From an uncultured Anaerolineae bacterium (lineage in GTDB: Bacteria > Chloroflexota > Anaerolineae > Anaerolineales > Villigracilaceae), in NCBI GenBank assembly GCA_903910795.1, contig CAIWAX010000276.1:1-52830 (forward strand): DNA of 52,830 nucleotides, in the 5' to 3' direction. This document shows positions 34,482-42,958 of this stretch, in pieces. The notes under the pieces are model-generated. The model had not been told where the DNA came from. It did not search any database and saw nothing but the letters and a program-made list of their open reading frames with translations. Both the position numbers and the translations under genes were made by a program. The stretch's first letter is position 1, and the number at the start of each line of letters is the position of its first letter.

Positions 34482-35255
34482 ATGCCCAAAACACGCCTGG
34501 ATATGTTGCTCGTTGAACGCGGCCTGGCCGAAACCCGCTCCAAGGCCCAGGCCATCATTATGGCCGGGCAGGTACGTGTCAATGGTCAGATGGTTGACCG
34601 GGCGGGCGCCGCTTATGCCCCGGATACCCTGGTGGAAGTTGAGGCCGGCCCCCGCTTCGTTTCGCGCGGCGGCGAAAAGCTATTAGGCGCCTTGCAGGCC
34701 TTCCCAATACAACCTGCCGGCCTGGTGTGCGCGGATGTAGGCGCTTCAACCGGCGGATTTAGCGATTGTTTGTTGCAACATGGCGCGGCCAAAATCTATA
34801 CGATTGATGTGGGCAAGGGCATTTTGCACTGGAAGATTCGTTCCGATCCACGCATAGTGGTTATGGAAGAAACCAATGCGCGCTACGTTGGTTCCCTGCC
34901 GGAAACTATCCAACTGCTGGTGTGTGATGCCTCTTTTATCTCGCTCAAAACACTGCTGCCGGTATTCAAAAACTGGCTGGCGCCGGAAGCCAATCTAATC
35001 ACCCTCGTCAAGCCACAGTTTGAGGCCGGGCGCATTGATGTGGCGCGCGGTGAAGGCGTGATTCGTGACCCGGCCATCCACCGGCGCGTGCTGGAAGAAG
35101 TGCTTGGTTTTGCGCAAGGAGTGGGATTTGGTGTGAGAGGCCTCATCCGCTCGCCGCTCCTGGGCCCCAAGGGCAACACAGAATTCCTGACCTGGCTCGA
35201 TTTACAAAACAACACTGCCGATGCATCCGCGCTGATTAAACAGGCCCTTGCCTGA
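34482..35255 (+). CDS. tlyA: TlyA-family rRNA 2'-O-methyltransferase
   Basis: 257 residues. The S4 RNA-binding domain is at the N-terminus (LDMLLVERGLAETRSKAQAI), followed by a Rossmann methyltransferase with the SAM motif DVGASTGGFSDCLL. The Lys and Asp of the catalytic set are in YTIDVGKG and VCDASFISLK, and KPQFEAGR follows. TlyA methylates ribose 2'-OH in 16S and 23S rRNA and confers capreomycin sensitivity in mycobacteria. It stands alone and is convergent with the CDF gene. Confidence 0.9.
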   Translation: MPKTRLDMLLVERGLAETRSKAQAIIMAGQVRVNGQMVDRAGAAYAPDTLVEVEAGPRFVSRGGEKLLGALQAFPIQPAGLVCADVGASTGGFSDCLLQHGAAKIYTIDVGKGILHWKIRSDPRIVVMEETNARYVGSLPETIQLLVCDASFISLKTLLPVFKNWLAPEANLITLVKPQFEAGRIDVARGEGVIRDPAIHRRVLEEVLGFAQGVGFGVRGLIRSPLLGPKGNTEFLTWLDLQNNTADASALIKQALA

Positions 35256-35277
35256 CGTATTCGTAACACGCCTTCAG

Positions 35278-36246
35278 CTAATCAAAATACTCCGGCTGAT
35301 AATCGCTGGCGCGCTTGCGCGATTCCGCCAGAATCTGATCGATCGTCATGTTCTCGTGTTCCTTATCCGCGGGATGATAATGCACATGCACCCGGCGCAG
35401 GTTCGGGATCCTCTCACACAACAAGGCTTCCACCCGATTGGCAATTTCATCCCCGATTTTCACCGGCAAATTGGCATCCACCCCAATCGTCACATTAATG
35501 ACGCTGTGCGGGCCAAACCGGTGAGCCTGAACCTCCTGAAGCTGCAACACGCCCGAAACCCCCCTCAGAATAATCGAAATTTGCTCCGCCAGCTCCTTGC
35601 TTGGCACGGCATCCATCAGCTCCACGGATGATTCGCGCAGGATGTAAATGCCAGTGCGCAGGATCAGGATGGCTACGACGGCACCCGCCAGGGGATCCAC
35701 CCAGGGCAGGCTGTGCTGACCCAGGAAAATGCCCAGCGAGGCGGCCATTGCCGAAAACATATCATTGCGGTGATCATACGCCATGGCTTCCACCACCGGG
35801 TTTTTGGTTTCCTTCCCCAGCCGGCGCACATAAATAGTCAGGAAAATTTTGATGGCTACCGTCACCAACGCCACCCACAACGCCAGCGGAGAAGCGCCAT
35901 CCGAGCTGGTCTTGCCGCTCAACAAAGTCCAGGCATCGTTGACAGAATTCCAGAACACAGCCACAGCCGTAGTGACAATAAAGGAACCGACCACCAGGGC
36001 CGCGATGCTTTCTAACTGTTGGTGGCCGTAAGGATGCTCATCATCCGCCGGTTTGTTGGCCATGCGTACAAAGATACTGGCCACGATGTAATAAGCTACA
36101 TCCGAGGTAGAGTTGATACCTTCCGCCAGCAGCGCCGGGCTATTGCCGACGATGCCCACAAAGGTTTTAACGATCGACAGACCAATATTAATGCCAAGCC
36201 CGAGATTGACTGCCCGCAAACTTTTCTCATCACGATCATGCGTCAT
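35278..36246 (-). CDS. Cation diffusion facilitator, probably manganese exporter
   Basis: 322 residues: six membrane helices and a C-terminal cytoplasmic domain. The transport site in helix 2 reads N-STS-D (EGINSTSDVA) and in helix 5 D-HRN-D (AYDHRNDMF). This N/D and D/D set is the pattern of Mn(II)-type CDF proteins. Zinc types have His or Asp in the first pair. DEHPYGHQQLES is also typical. It should export Mn(II) or Fe(II) against protons. The Shine-Dalgarno is weak (AAGG at 2 nt). Confidence 0.88.
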   Translation of the reverse strand: MTHDRDEKSLRAVNLGLGINIGLSIVKTFVGIVGNSPALLAEGINSTSDVAYYIVASIFVRMANKPADDEHPYGHQQLESIAALVVGSFIVTTAVAVFWNSVNDAWTLLSGKTSSDGASPLALWVALVTVAIKIFLTIYVRRLGKETKNPVVEAMAYDHRNDMFSAMAASLGIFLGQHSLPWVDPLAGAVVAILILRTGIYILRESSVELMDAVPSKELAEQISIILRGVSGVLQLQEVQAHRFGPHSVINVTIGVDANLPVKIGDEIANRVEALLCERIPNLRRVHVHYHPADKEHENMTIDQILAESRKRASDYQPEYFD

Positions 36247-36268
36247 AGCCTTGATTGTAAATGCAAAA

Positions 36269-36417
36269 GTATCTCATCGGTGTCTTGGTTTGAGCATAAT
36301 TAACACGATTTATGCCCAGATAAAACGATAATCGTTTGTTTACCCCGCGAAAAAACCCTGCATCTTCCTGGAAGGGATAGGTCATCGCCTAAAGTGAAGC
36401 AACGCATGAACAGTTAT
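36269..36417 (+). mobile_element. Dispersed repeat (MITE-like, copy 2)
   Basis: From GTATCTCATCGG to GCATGAACAGTTAT, about 149 bp. The ends are degenerate forms of the inverted repeat GTAACTGCTCACGGG. Inside, TGTCTTGGTTTGAGCATAA, an imperfect palindrome with TTATGCCCA, AACGATAATCG and AGGTCATCGCC are shared with the copies at 39131, 52751 and (minus) 154-355. It has no coding potential. It probably belongs to a non-autonomous transposon family. Confidence 0.65.
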
Positions 36418-36489
36418 TTTTAGCTTTTTATGCTTTTGTTCGTGTGGAAGCCCCATGGGGTTTTCGTGGCTAAATCCTCTTACGAATCT

Positions 36490-36536
36490 GCGAAGTTATC
36501 ATATTACCCTCCCCAAGGGTAATATAATAACTTCGC
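36490..36536. repeat. Near-perfect 21-bp-arm palindrome
   Basis: GCGAAGTTAT, one mismatch, ATATTACCCT, loop CCCCA, then AGGGTAATAT, one mismatch, ATAACTTCGC. It sits 46 nt before the zinc-ribbon gene. It may be an operator or a terminator for what lies before it. It is not followed by a U run. Confidence 0.65.
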
Positions 36537-36581
36537 ACGCGCAGCACACCTCGCGCACCCTGTTTCCCTGGAGCTTTAAAG

Positions 36582-36998
36582 ATGGAATGCCCCAAATGCA
36601 GCGCAGCCTTAATCATAAAATACTACAAAGGCATGTTGGAAGTCGACTACTGCCCCTCCTGCCGGGGCATGTGGCTGGATTACGCTGAACTCGACCGGCT
36701 CGAAGACCTGGCCTTCGATGAAGATAACTTCAAAGGCTCACTCATCCATCGCGAAACTGAAGTCCCTTCCAAATGCCCGGTCTGCAGCGCGCACATGCTC
36801 GAATTTCAATACCGCCTCTATGACCTGAAACTGGATACCTGCCCCGCGAAACACGGTTTCTGGCTGGATGCAGGCGAAGATGAGCGCGTGCTACAAATCA
36901 TGCGCACACAGCGCGGCCGGATAACGCGCAAAACACAGGCCGAATCCGATTGGAAACAACTCCTATCCGGCCTGCATTCCTTCATCCACAAATCATGA
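36582..36998 (+). CDS. Zinc-ribbon protein with two TFIIB-type modules
   Basis: 138 residues. Module one is ECPKC (Cys3, Cys6), then DYCPSCRGMWLDYAEL (Cys24, Cys27). Module two is KCPVC, then TCPAKHGFWLDAGED, where the fourth Cys is replaced by Lys-His, so His is the likely ligand. This is the zf-TFIIB family (COG3809), of unknown function, often in pairs. GGAG precedes the ATG. It overlaps the next gene by 4 nt (ATGA). Confidence 0.85.
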   Translation: MECPKCSAALIIKYYKGMLEVDYCPSCRGMWLDYAELDRLEDLAFDEDNFKGSLIHRETEVPSKCPVCSAHMLEFQYRLYDLKLDTCPAKHGFWLDAGEDERVLQIMRTQRGRITRKTQAESDWKQLLSGLHSFIHKS

Positions 36999-39034
36999 AT
37001 AAAATCAGACCCCTTTTTCATTTTCTGCGCCGCCACACCTCCCCTCTCGTCCTCCTGGCCGTCACCCTGCTCGCCTATGCCTGGCAAATCACCAGCCTCG
37101 GCTTCTTCTGGGATGACTGGGTTTTCGTTGGACGCTTCCAGAATATGGGCATTCTCAACACGATTTTTTACGGCGACACCCGCCAACTGGGCGTTTATGC
37201 GCTCATGCCCGGCTTCCTGCTGGCCGGAGATTCACCCTTACTCTGGCACCTCTACAGCCTGCTCCTGCGCTGGGCCGTAACCCTGCTCTTCTGCTGGGCT
37301 CTCAACAAACTATGGCCCGGCCAAAAAACAGCCGTCACCCTGATGGCCGCCCTCTTCGCCGTCCACCCGGCCTTCAGCCAGCAGTCCATCTCAGTTGTCT
37401 ACAGCCTGCAGTTTGTAGATTACGCCATCTTCCTCCTCTCCATCGGCCTGACGATCAACTCCGAAAGGGCGGCTGCGCCCGGACGGCATTGGCTTTGGTT
37501 GGGGCTGGCCCTGCTGGCCCAGGCGCTGCACCTCTTTGTAGTCGAATACTTCGTCGGCCTGGAATTGATCCGCCCGCTGGTGATTTACTTCCTGCAGGGC
37601 CAGGGCAGCCGCGATTCGCTTAGCAAATCGCGGCGTTTGAGACGGGCCTTCGTGTGCTGGCTACCCTACCTGCTGGTTATGATCCTCTACGCGGTCTGGC
37701 GTTCCGGCGCGCTCGGCGGCGGCTTCGCAACCTACGATTACAAGACCATCACCGCGCTGCTGCGCAGCGACCCGCGCGCCGCCGTGCTGGAAACCCTCGA
37801 ATATGGCATGAAGGACATCCTCGTCCTGCTGGTCAGCACCTGGCACGCCACCCTGACCCCCGCCATCCTCGACCTGACCCAACCCTTCAACCTCTTCTCC
37901 CTGGCTGTCGCCGTCTTCGCTGCCGCCGGAATCTACTTTGCGCTCACCCGCCAGGATTTTGACCCGGCGGGCGGGGAGGCGCGCTTTCTCAGGCAGGCCG
38001 CCCTGCTGGGCCTTTTCGCCGTGCTCGTTAGCTTCATCCCGGCCTGGTTTGTGCGCCGCCACATCGTCGAACCCGGTAACTTTGGCGACCGCTTCGCCCT
38101 GCCCGGCCTGTTTGGCGCCAGCATCCTGCTAGTGGCGCTGGCCCAATTTTTCGCCGGACAGCGCAAGCGCGGCATCCTGCTCTCCGCCATCTTCATCGGC
38201 CTGGCAGTCGGCGCACAGATGCGCTTCGAGAATAATTACCGTTGGGATTGGGAGCGCCAGTTGCGCACCTACTGGCAGGTCTACTGGCGCGCCCCAGCGC
38301 TACAGCCCGGCACCGTGCTGGTTGGTTACGATGCCATCTCCATGACCACCGTCAACTATGTCGGCGGTTTTGCGCTGGATAACTTCTACCACCCACCACA
38401 GACGCCCGCCTCCCCGGCCGTCTGGTACGTCAACTACCCAAAAACCACCATCCCCGCCAACCTGGAGGCCTTCCTGGCCGGCACATGGCACTACACCGAC
38501 ACCTTCGACAACATCATCGTCAAAATTGGGCGCGCCAACAGCCTGGCCCTGGATTACACCGAGGGCCGCTGTCTCAAAATCCTGACCGCCGATGACCAGG
38601 TCAATTACAACCTGCCCGAAGATTTTCGCGCGGCGGCGGGTTTCTCTAACCCGGCGCTGGCGCTGCCGCAGGCAGCCCGCCTGCCCGCGCAATACATCTT
38701 TGGGGCTGAACCCCGCCCAACCTGGTGTACCTACTACCAGAAAGCGGAACTGGCGCGCCAGTCAGGCGATTGGCCGGGCATCATCGCGCTCAAAAAAGAG
38801 GCAGACAAAGCCGGTCTGCAGCCCATGAACGCCTACGAACTCTTCCCGTTTATCGAAGCCTACGCCATGCGCACCGATTGGGCAAACGCCCAAAAGCTCA
38901 GCCTGCAAGCACTCAAATCCCTCTCCAAAACCCAGGACGGCCTGTGCCTGATCTGGCAGCGCGTTGGTGACGCCCCCCCCGCCGGTTACGCCGCCGCCTT
39001 CCAGCAAGTCAACCAGCAGTTGCTTTGCCATTAA
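36995..39034 (+). CDS. Polytopic glycosyltransferase-like membrane protein
   Basis: 679 residues from the ATG at 36995 (overlap ATGA with the previous gene). About ten membrane helices fill residues 15-420. The first outer loop carries FFWDDWVFVGRFQ, the Asp pair of lipid-linked-sugar glycosyltransferases of the GT-C fold. After about residue 430 comes a soluble domain that ends in helix pairs of TPR type. Acceptor and donor are unknown. The codons at 37612-37632 lie in a GCGATTCGC/GCAAATCGC palindrome that reads as Arg-Asp-Ser-Leu-Ser-Lys-Ser-Arg-Arg, so a mobile palindrome may have entered the gene. Confidence 0.78.
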   Translation: MNKIRPLFHFLRRHTSPLVLLAVTLLAYAWQITSLGFFWDDWVFVGRFQNMGILNTIFYGDTRQLGVYALMPGFLLAGDSPLLWHLYSLLLRWAVTLLFCWALNKLWPGQKTAVTLMAALFAVHPAFSQQSISVVYSLQFVDYAIFLLSIGLTINSERAAAPGRHWLWLGLALLAQALHLFVVEYFVGLELIRPLVIYFLQGQGSRDSLSKSRRLRRAFVCWLPYLLVMILYAVWRSGALGGGFATYDYKTITALLRSDPRAAVLETLEYGMKDILVLLVSTWHATLTPAILDLTQPFNLFSLAVAVFAAAGIYFALTRQDFDPAGGEARFLRQAALLGLFAVLVSFIPAWFVRRHIVEPGNFGDRFALPGLFGASILLVALAQFFAGQRKRGILLSAIFIGLAVGAQMRFENNYRWDWERQLRTYWQVYWRAPALQPGTVLVGYDAISMTTVNYVGGFALDNFYHPPQTPASPAVWYVNYPKTTIPANLEAFLAGTWHYTDTFDNIIVKIGRANSLALDYTEGRCLKILTADDQVNYNLPEDFRAAAGFSNPALALPQAARLPAQYIFGAEPRPTWCTYYQKAELARQSGDWPGIIALKKEADKAGLQPMNAYELFPFIEAYAMRTDWANAQKLSLQALKSLSKTQDGLCLIWQRVGDAPPAGYAAAFQQVNQQLLCH

Positions 39035-39130
39035 TGACCTGTTAAAATACTGCTTCACATTTTGAAAGATTTGGCCGAAAGGCAAAGATTACCCCTTTTA
39101 CCGCGAAGCGCGAAGTACTCAAAGTTTTTT

Positions 39131-39276
39131 GTTACTACTCAGCCATGTCTTAGTTTGGGCATAATCATCAAGTTTTAATGCTCAAGTGAAACGATAATCA
39201 CTGGTTTTCCCCGCAAGTGCGCGTTCTTCGCGAGGATGGGTTTCTGCCAAAAAGCACCCAGCCCGTGAGCAGTTAC
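39131..39276 (+). mobile_element. Dispersed repeat (MITE-like, copy 3), with both ends
   Basis: 146 bp with ends GTTACTACTCAG and GAGCAGTTAC, an imperfect terminal inverted repeat (the right end reads GTAACTGCTCACGGG inverted). GTTTTTT occurs on both outer sides (39124-39130 and 39277-39283) and may be a 7-bp target duplication, though it is low in complexity. Inside are TTGGGCATAA/TTAATGCTCAA, ACGATAATC and CGAGGATGGGTTTC. Confidence 0.7.
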
Positions 39277-39847
39277 GTTTTTTTATTCTAATTTGCTTTT
39301 CTTGGCGCTCTTCCCGAAAGGCGCACTTGCACCGGAACGCATGCGCAGGTGCCGGGGCGATGTTGCGACTTTGCGTTGAAAATTTTGCTGGCTCTGATGG
39401 AATTTGTGGTATCACTGTTTTTTCAAAACCGTCCACGAATACGGTGCGCCGCCTAATTCGAGTATTCGTGACTTATTCGTGGATGGTTCTCGGCTCGCAA
39501 TACCCATTTTTGAGCTGGCATGGTTTCAGATTTGGAATTGCTGATAATATTCATGGCGTTCTCAAGAAAGCTTGACAACCTGTTTAAATGGCGGCGCAAA
39601 CCTTTTCACCGCAGAGAACGCGCGAGAACGCTGAGTTTTTTGAAGATTTTCTATGCAGTCTTGGCGCGCTCGGCGGTAAATTTTTTAAAAACTGCGTTCT
39701 TGAGAAAGCCACATGACAATATCCTGGTTATGTTGCAAGGCTTTGAGAAGGGGTGTATTATTTTGTAAATTTTAATCGAGGTTTCCATTCCAGAGAGTTG
39801 GCAGTATTCAGCGCATGATTGAAAGTTAAAAAGAACCCGAAACATTG
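39277..39847. other. Gene-free stretch with degenerate repeats
   Basis: About 570 bp without a credible gene. It holds CACCGGAACGCATGCGCAGGTG (39330-39351), related to sequence at 240-261. It also has two or three copies of TATTCGTG near 39434-39482 and a CACCGCAGAGAACGCGCGAG stretch near 39608. These look like old dispersed repeats. A weak AAAAAG precedes the next start codon. Confidence 0.5.
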
Positions 39848-42800
39848 ATGATATTTCCCGGATCACTTCCCTACGCACTGCCTCTTATCCTGATTGCCAT
39901 GCTTACCACGGGCATAGCAGTCCATGCTTTCCTGCGCTCTAAACGAGATGGGGCGATTATCTTTGGCTGGCTGCTAGTTGCTATAACGGCCTGGACCGCG
40001 AGTTACATTTTCGAACTTCTTAGCCCTACTCTCTCCGATAAAATTCTTGCGGCCAAGCTTGAATACATAGGCATTTCACTCACACCTGTTTTTTGGTTTC
40101 TATTTGCGCTGGAATATACTGGAAACAAAGACGGGTTAACAACCGGCCAACGCAGTGCTCTGTTTATGTTTCCTTTGCTAACTTTTTTCCTGGCCGCGAC
40201 CAATGAATTCCATCATTTAATCTATGTAGAAACAGGTCTTGATCCTCAAGGTTATCCAGGGCTGGTTGTGCTGGGGTATGGTACCTGGTTTTGGATAAAT
40301 GTTGTATTTTCATACATGCTGATATTTGTCGGGGTAATACTTTATCTTGTTGCCTATCTCCATGCAAAGCGTCCTTTCCGCCAGCAGATGATGGTGATGG
40401 TCCTTGTTTCCATCGTGCCTTTAGCCGTTAATGCCATCAGGCTTTTTACCTCCATTCCACTGCATGGTTTTGACATGACGCCCTTTTCCTTTTCCATATC
40501 AGGAATTTTATTATCAATCAGTTTTTTTCGTTTCAGCCTGATCGAATTGACTCCCTTCGCCACATCGTTGGTCATGGAAAATCTGCGCGATGCTGTCCTG
40601 GTGATTGACAATTCCAAACGGGTGGTTAATATGAATCCCACCGCACATCAATGGCTTGGGGTAGGAGCCGAGGCCATTGGGCAAAGCGCACTCAATGTTC
40701 TAAAACCTGCGGAGATCGTACACCAATACTGGGATGCTGTTGACGCGCAAATCCAATTGGAAGTAGGCGAAGGCCTTCAGCGCCGCTGGCTTGACACCAT
40801 GATTTCGCCATTGCGCGATTCGCGTGGGAAAATTCTGGGACGTGTTATTGTTGCCCGGGACAATACGCGCGAATACAAGTTGTTGATGTCCGAAAAACAG
40901 CATGCACGCCAGATGGAGCTGCTCAATTCCATCACACACGCCACCCTGGATGTGGGCAACTTCCAGGAAATGCTTCAAACGCTGGCAAACCGAATGGGCG
41001 AATTACTCGAATCAGATGGAACCCTGATCGTTTTATGGGATGAACAAGAGCAAAAGACGATTCCGGGAGCTGCGTATGGCGAGCTGCAAGAAATTGACCC
41101 GGTAACGGAATTTTACATAGATGATACTTCATTTGTAACCGACCTCCTGCAAGCCGGACATTCGCTGGTGATTGATGATTTATCCAATACACCTGCCCTC
41201 AACCTCAATTTCGCGTCCCGCTTTCCCAGCCGGTCGCTTCTGGCCCTGCCGTTGATCGCTCGCGGACAAAAACTGGGAGCCGCGCTGATCTCATTTCACG
41301 AGATGCATCACTTCACGGAACCTGAGATCGCGATTGGTGAACAAGCCGCGGCCCAGATTTCACTGGCTTTGAATAAAAACCAACTGCTTGACAATGTTTC
41401 GCGCCGCGTGGTGCAAATGGGTTTGATCCAAAAGGTGAGCGAGCAAATTGCGGAGAGTTTGGATGAAGTGGAGATCTGCCAGAGAACGGTGGATGCCATG
41501 GTAGCCATCTTTGGTTATGATGAAACCGCCATCTCCGTGCTTGTAGAAGGAAACAAACTGGAATTGGTGGCCATTGGCGGCACCAAGGATATGGGGTTCA
41601 GGTTGGGTTTCCAGCAATATTTGGGACACGGCATTATGGGCCATGTGGCTTTGACCCACAAATATTATTTCACCAGAGATATTACCGAGGATCCCTATTA
41701 TTATCATCCAAGCAATCGCGGGGTGGGCGCGGCCATGGCGGTTCCAATGCTGCAAGAGGAAATACCAGTGGGTGTGCTCTATATCCAGAGTGCTCCGCCG
41801 CACACCATCACCCTGGATGATTTGCAAATTTTGCAAACAATCGCCAGTCATCTCGTCACAGCCATTCAAAAAGCTCGCTTTCACGCCAATATCCATGAAC
41901 ACCTGGTCAGTATGACCACGCTGCAATCAGTGACACAAACCGTGAACTCATCTCTTGAACTGGAGAGTATTTTTAATACGGTGGTTCAGCTATTGAAGGA
42001 AACCTATGGATACAGCTATGTGAGTATCTACCTGTTAAAGGATACGATTTTGCAACTTGGCGCGCAGGCAGGCTACCCCGAAGAGCTCATCCTTTACGAG
42101 ATACCGATCTCGGCTGGAATTTCGGGACGCACTGTACGTACCCGACAGTCCCAGTTTGTCCGCAATGTCAAAACGAATCCGGCTTTTTTGGTTGCCTCCT
42201 ACGAAGTGGAAAGCGAGATTTGCATTCCTTTGCAAAAGGATGACCTTATCCTGGGGGTTCTCAATATCGAATCGAACTCGAGCCGTCCTCTCACGGAAAA
42301 AGATTTGGAATTGCTGACGGCTTTTGCCAGCCCGGTGGCCCTGGCAATTGACAATGCCCGCCTGCTTTCTGAAATCAGATCCATGGCGCTTACGGATGGA
42401 ATGACCGGCCTGGTCAACCGCCGCGCTTTTGATCAGATCTTCGATCTCGAGATTGCTCGCGCCATTCGCTACACTGATTCGCTCTCACTGATCATGATCG
42501 ACATAGATTCCTTTAAATTATATAACGACACTTACGGACACCCGGCCGGGGATGAACGCATCAAAGCGATTGCCAAAATCCTGCTTGACAATGTGCGCGA
42601 CCCGGATATTGCCGCCCGGTATGGCGGGGAGGAATTTGCCCTGATCCTGCCACATACCACGAAAGATGGCGCGCTGTTATTGGCAGAACGATTGCGCATT
42701 CTCACGGCTGAGCAAGCCCCCGCAAACGAAAATTCCACGCTGCCTATTTCCGGTTACACCATCAGCCTTGGGGCAGCCTCCTTTCCTGAGGATGGTATTA

Positions 42801-42907
42801 CTTCTGTCGAACTTTTGCGCGCTGCCGATGACGCTGAATTGACTGCCAAACGGCTTGGAAAAAACCGCGTTTGCTCGGCGGGCATCCCAAAAAAGGCGTA
42901 CCTATGA
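39848..42907 (+). CDS. Diguanylate cyclase with 7TM, PAS and three GAF domains
   Basis: 1019 residues from the ATG at 39848. Seven membrane helices (about 1-225) form a histidine-kinase-type 7TM sensor. A PAS domain (about 240-350) and three GAF domains (about 370-510, 540-680 and 700-850) follow, then a GGDEF domain (about 855-1012). The catalytic motif is intact (GGEEF), and the inhibitory I-site RDPD lies exactly five residues before it. The protein should make cyclic di-GMP in response to a membrane and one or more small-molecule signals and be limited by its product. It has no EAL domain. It has no clear Shine-Dalgarno and stands alone. Confidence 0.9.
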   Translation: MIFPGSLPYALPLILIAMLTTGIAVHAFLRSKRDGAIIFGWLLVAITAWTASYIFELLSPTLSDKILAAKLEYIGISLTPVFWFLFALEYTGNKDGLTTGQRSALFMFPLLTFFLAATNEFHHLIYVETGLDPQGYPGLVVLGYGTWFWINVVFSYMLIFVGVILYLVAYLHAKRPFRQQMMVMVLVSIVPLAVNAIRLFTSIPLHGFDMTPFSFSISGILLSISFFRFSLIELTPFATSLVMENLRDAVLVIDNSKRVVNMNPTAHQWLGVGAEAIGQSALNVLKPAEIVHQYWDAVDAQIQLEVGEGLQRRWLDTMISPLRDSRGKILGRVIVARDNTREYKLLMSEKQHARQMELLNSITHATLDVGNFQEMLQTLANRMGELLESDGTLIVLWDEQEQKTIPGAAYGELQEIDPVTEFYIDDTSFVTDLLQAGHSLVIDDLSNTPALNLNFASRFPSRSLLALPLIARGQKLGAALISFHEMHHFTEPEIAIGEQAAAQISLALNKNQLLDNVSRRVVQMGLIQKVSEQIAESLDEVEICQRTVDAMVAIFGYDETAISVLVEGNKLELVAIGGTKDMGFRLGFQQYLGHGIMGHVALTHKYYFTRDITEDPYYYHPSNRGVGAAMAVPMLQEEIPVGVLYIQSAPPHTITLDDLQILQTIASHLVTAIQKARFHANIHEHLVSMTTLQSVTQTVNSSLELESIFNTVVQLLKETYGYSYVSIYLLKDTILQLGAQAGYPEELILYEIPISAGISGRTVRTRQSQFVRNVKTNPAFLVASYEVESEICIPLQKDDLILGVLNIESNSSRPLTEKDLELLTAFASPVALAIDNARLLSEIRSMALTDGMTGLVNRRAFDQIFDLEIARAIRYTDSLSLIMIDIDSFKLYNDTYGHPAGDERIKAIAKILLDNVRDPDIAARYGGEEFALILPHTTKDGALLLAERLRILTAEQAPANENSTLPISGYTISLGAASFPEDGITSVELLRAADDAELTAKRLGKNRVCSAGIPKKAYL

Positions 42908-42958
42908 ATCGTCACCAAATTTCCCGCATTCCCTTTTGTTTGAAGGTCTAATCAATCC

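Noticed and set aside
39608-39640. CACCGCAGAGAACGC stretch as a tandem repeat or array.
   Set aside because: Only partial, degenerate copies lie nearby, with no regular unit.
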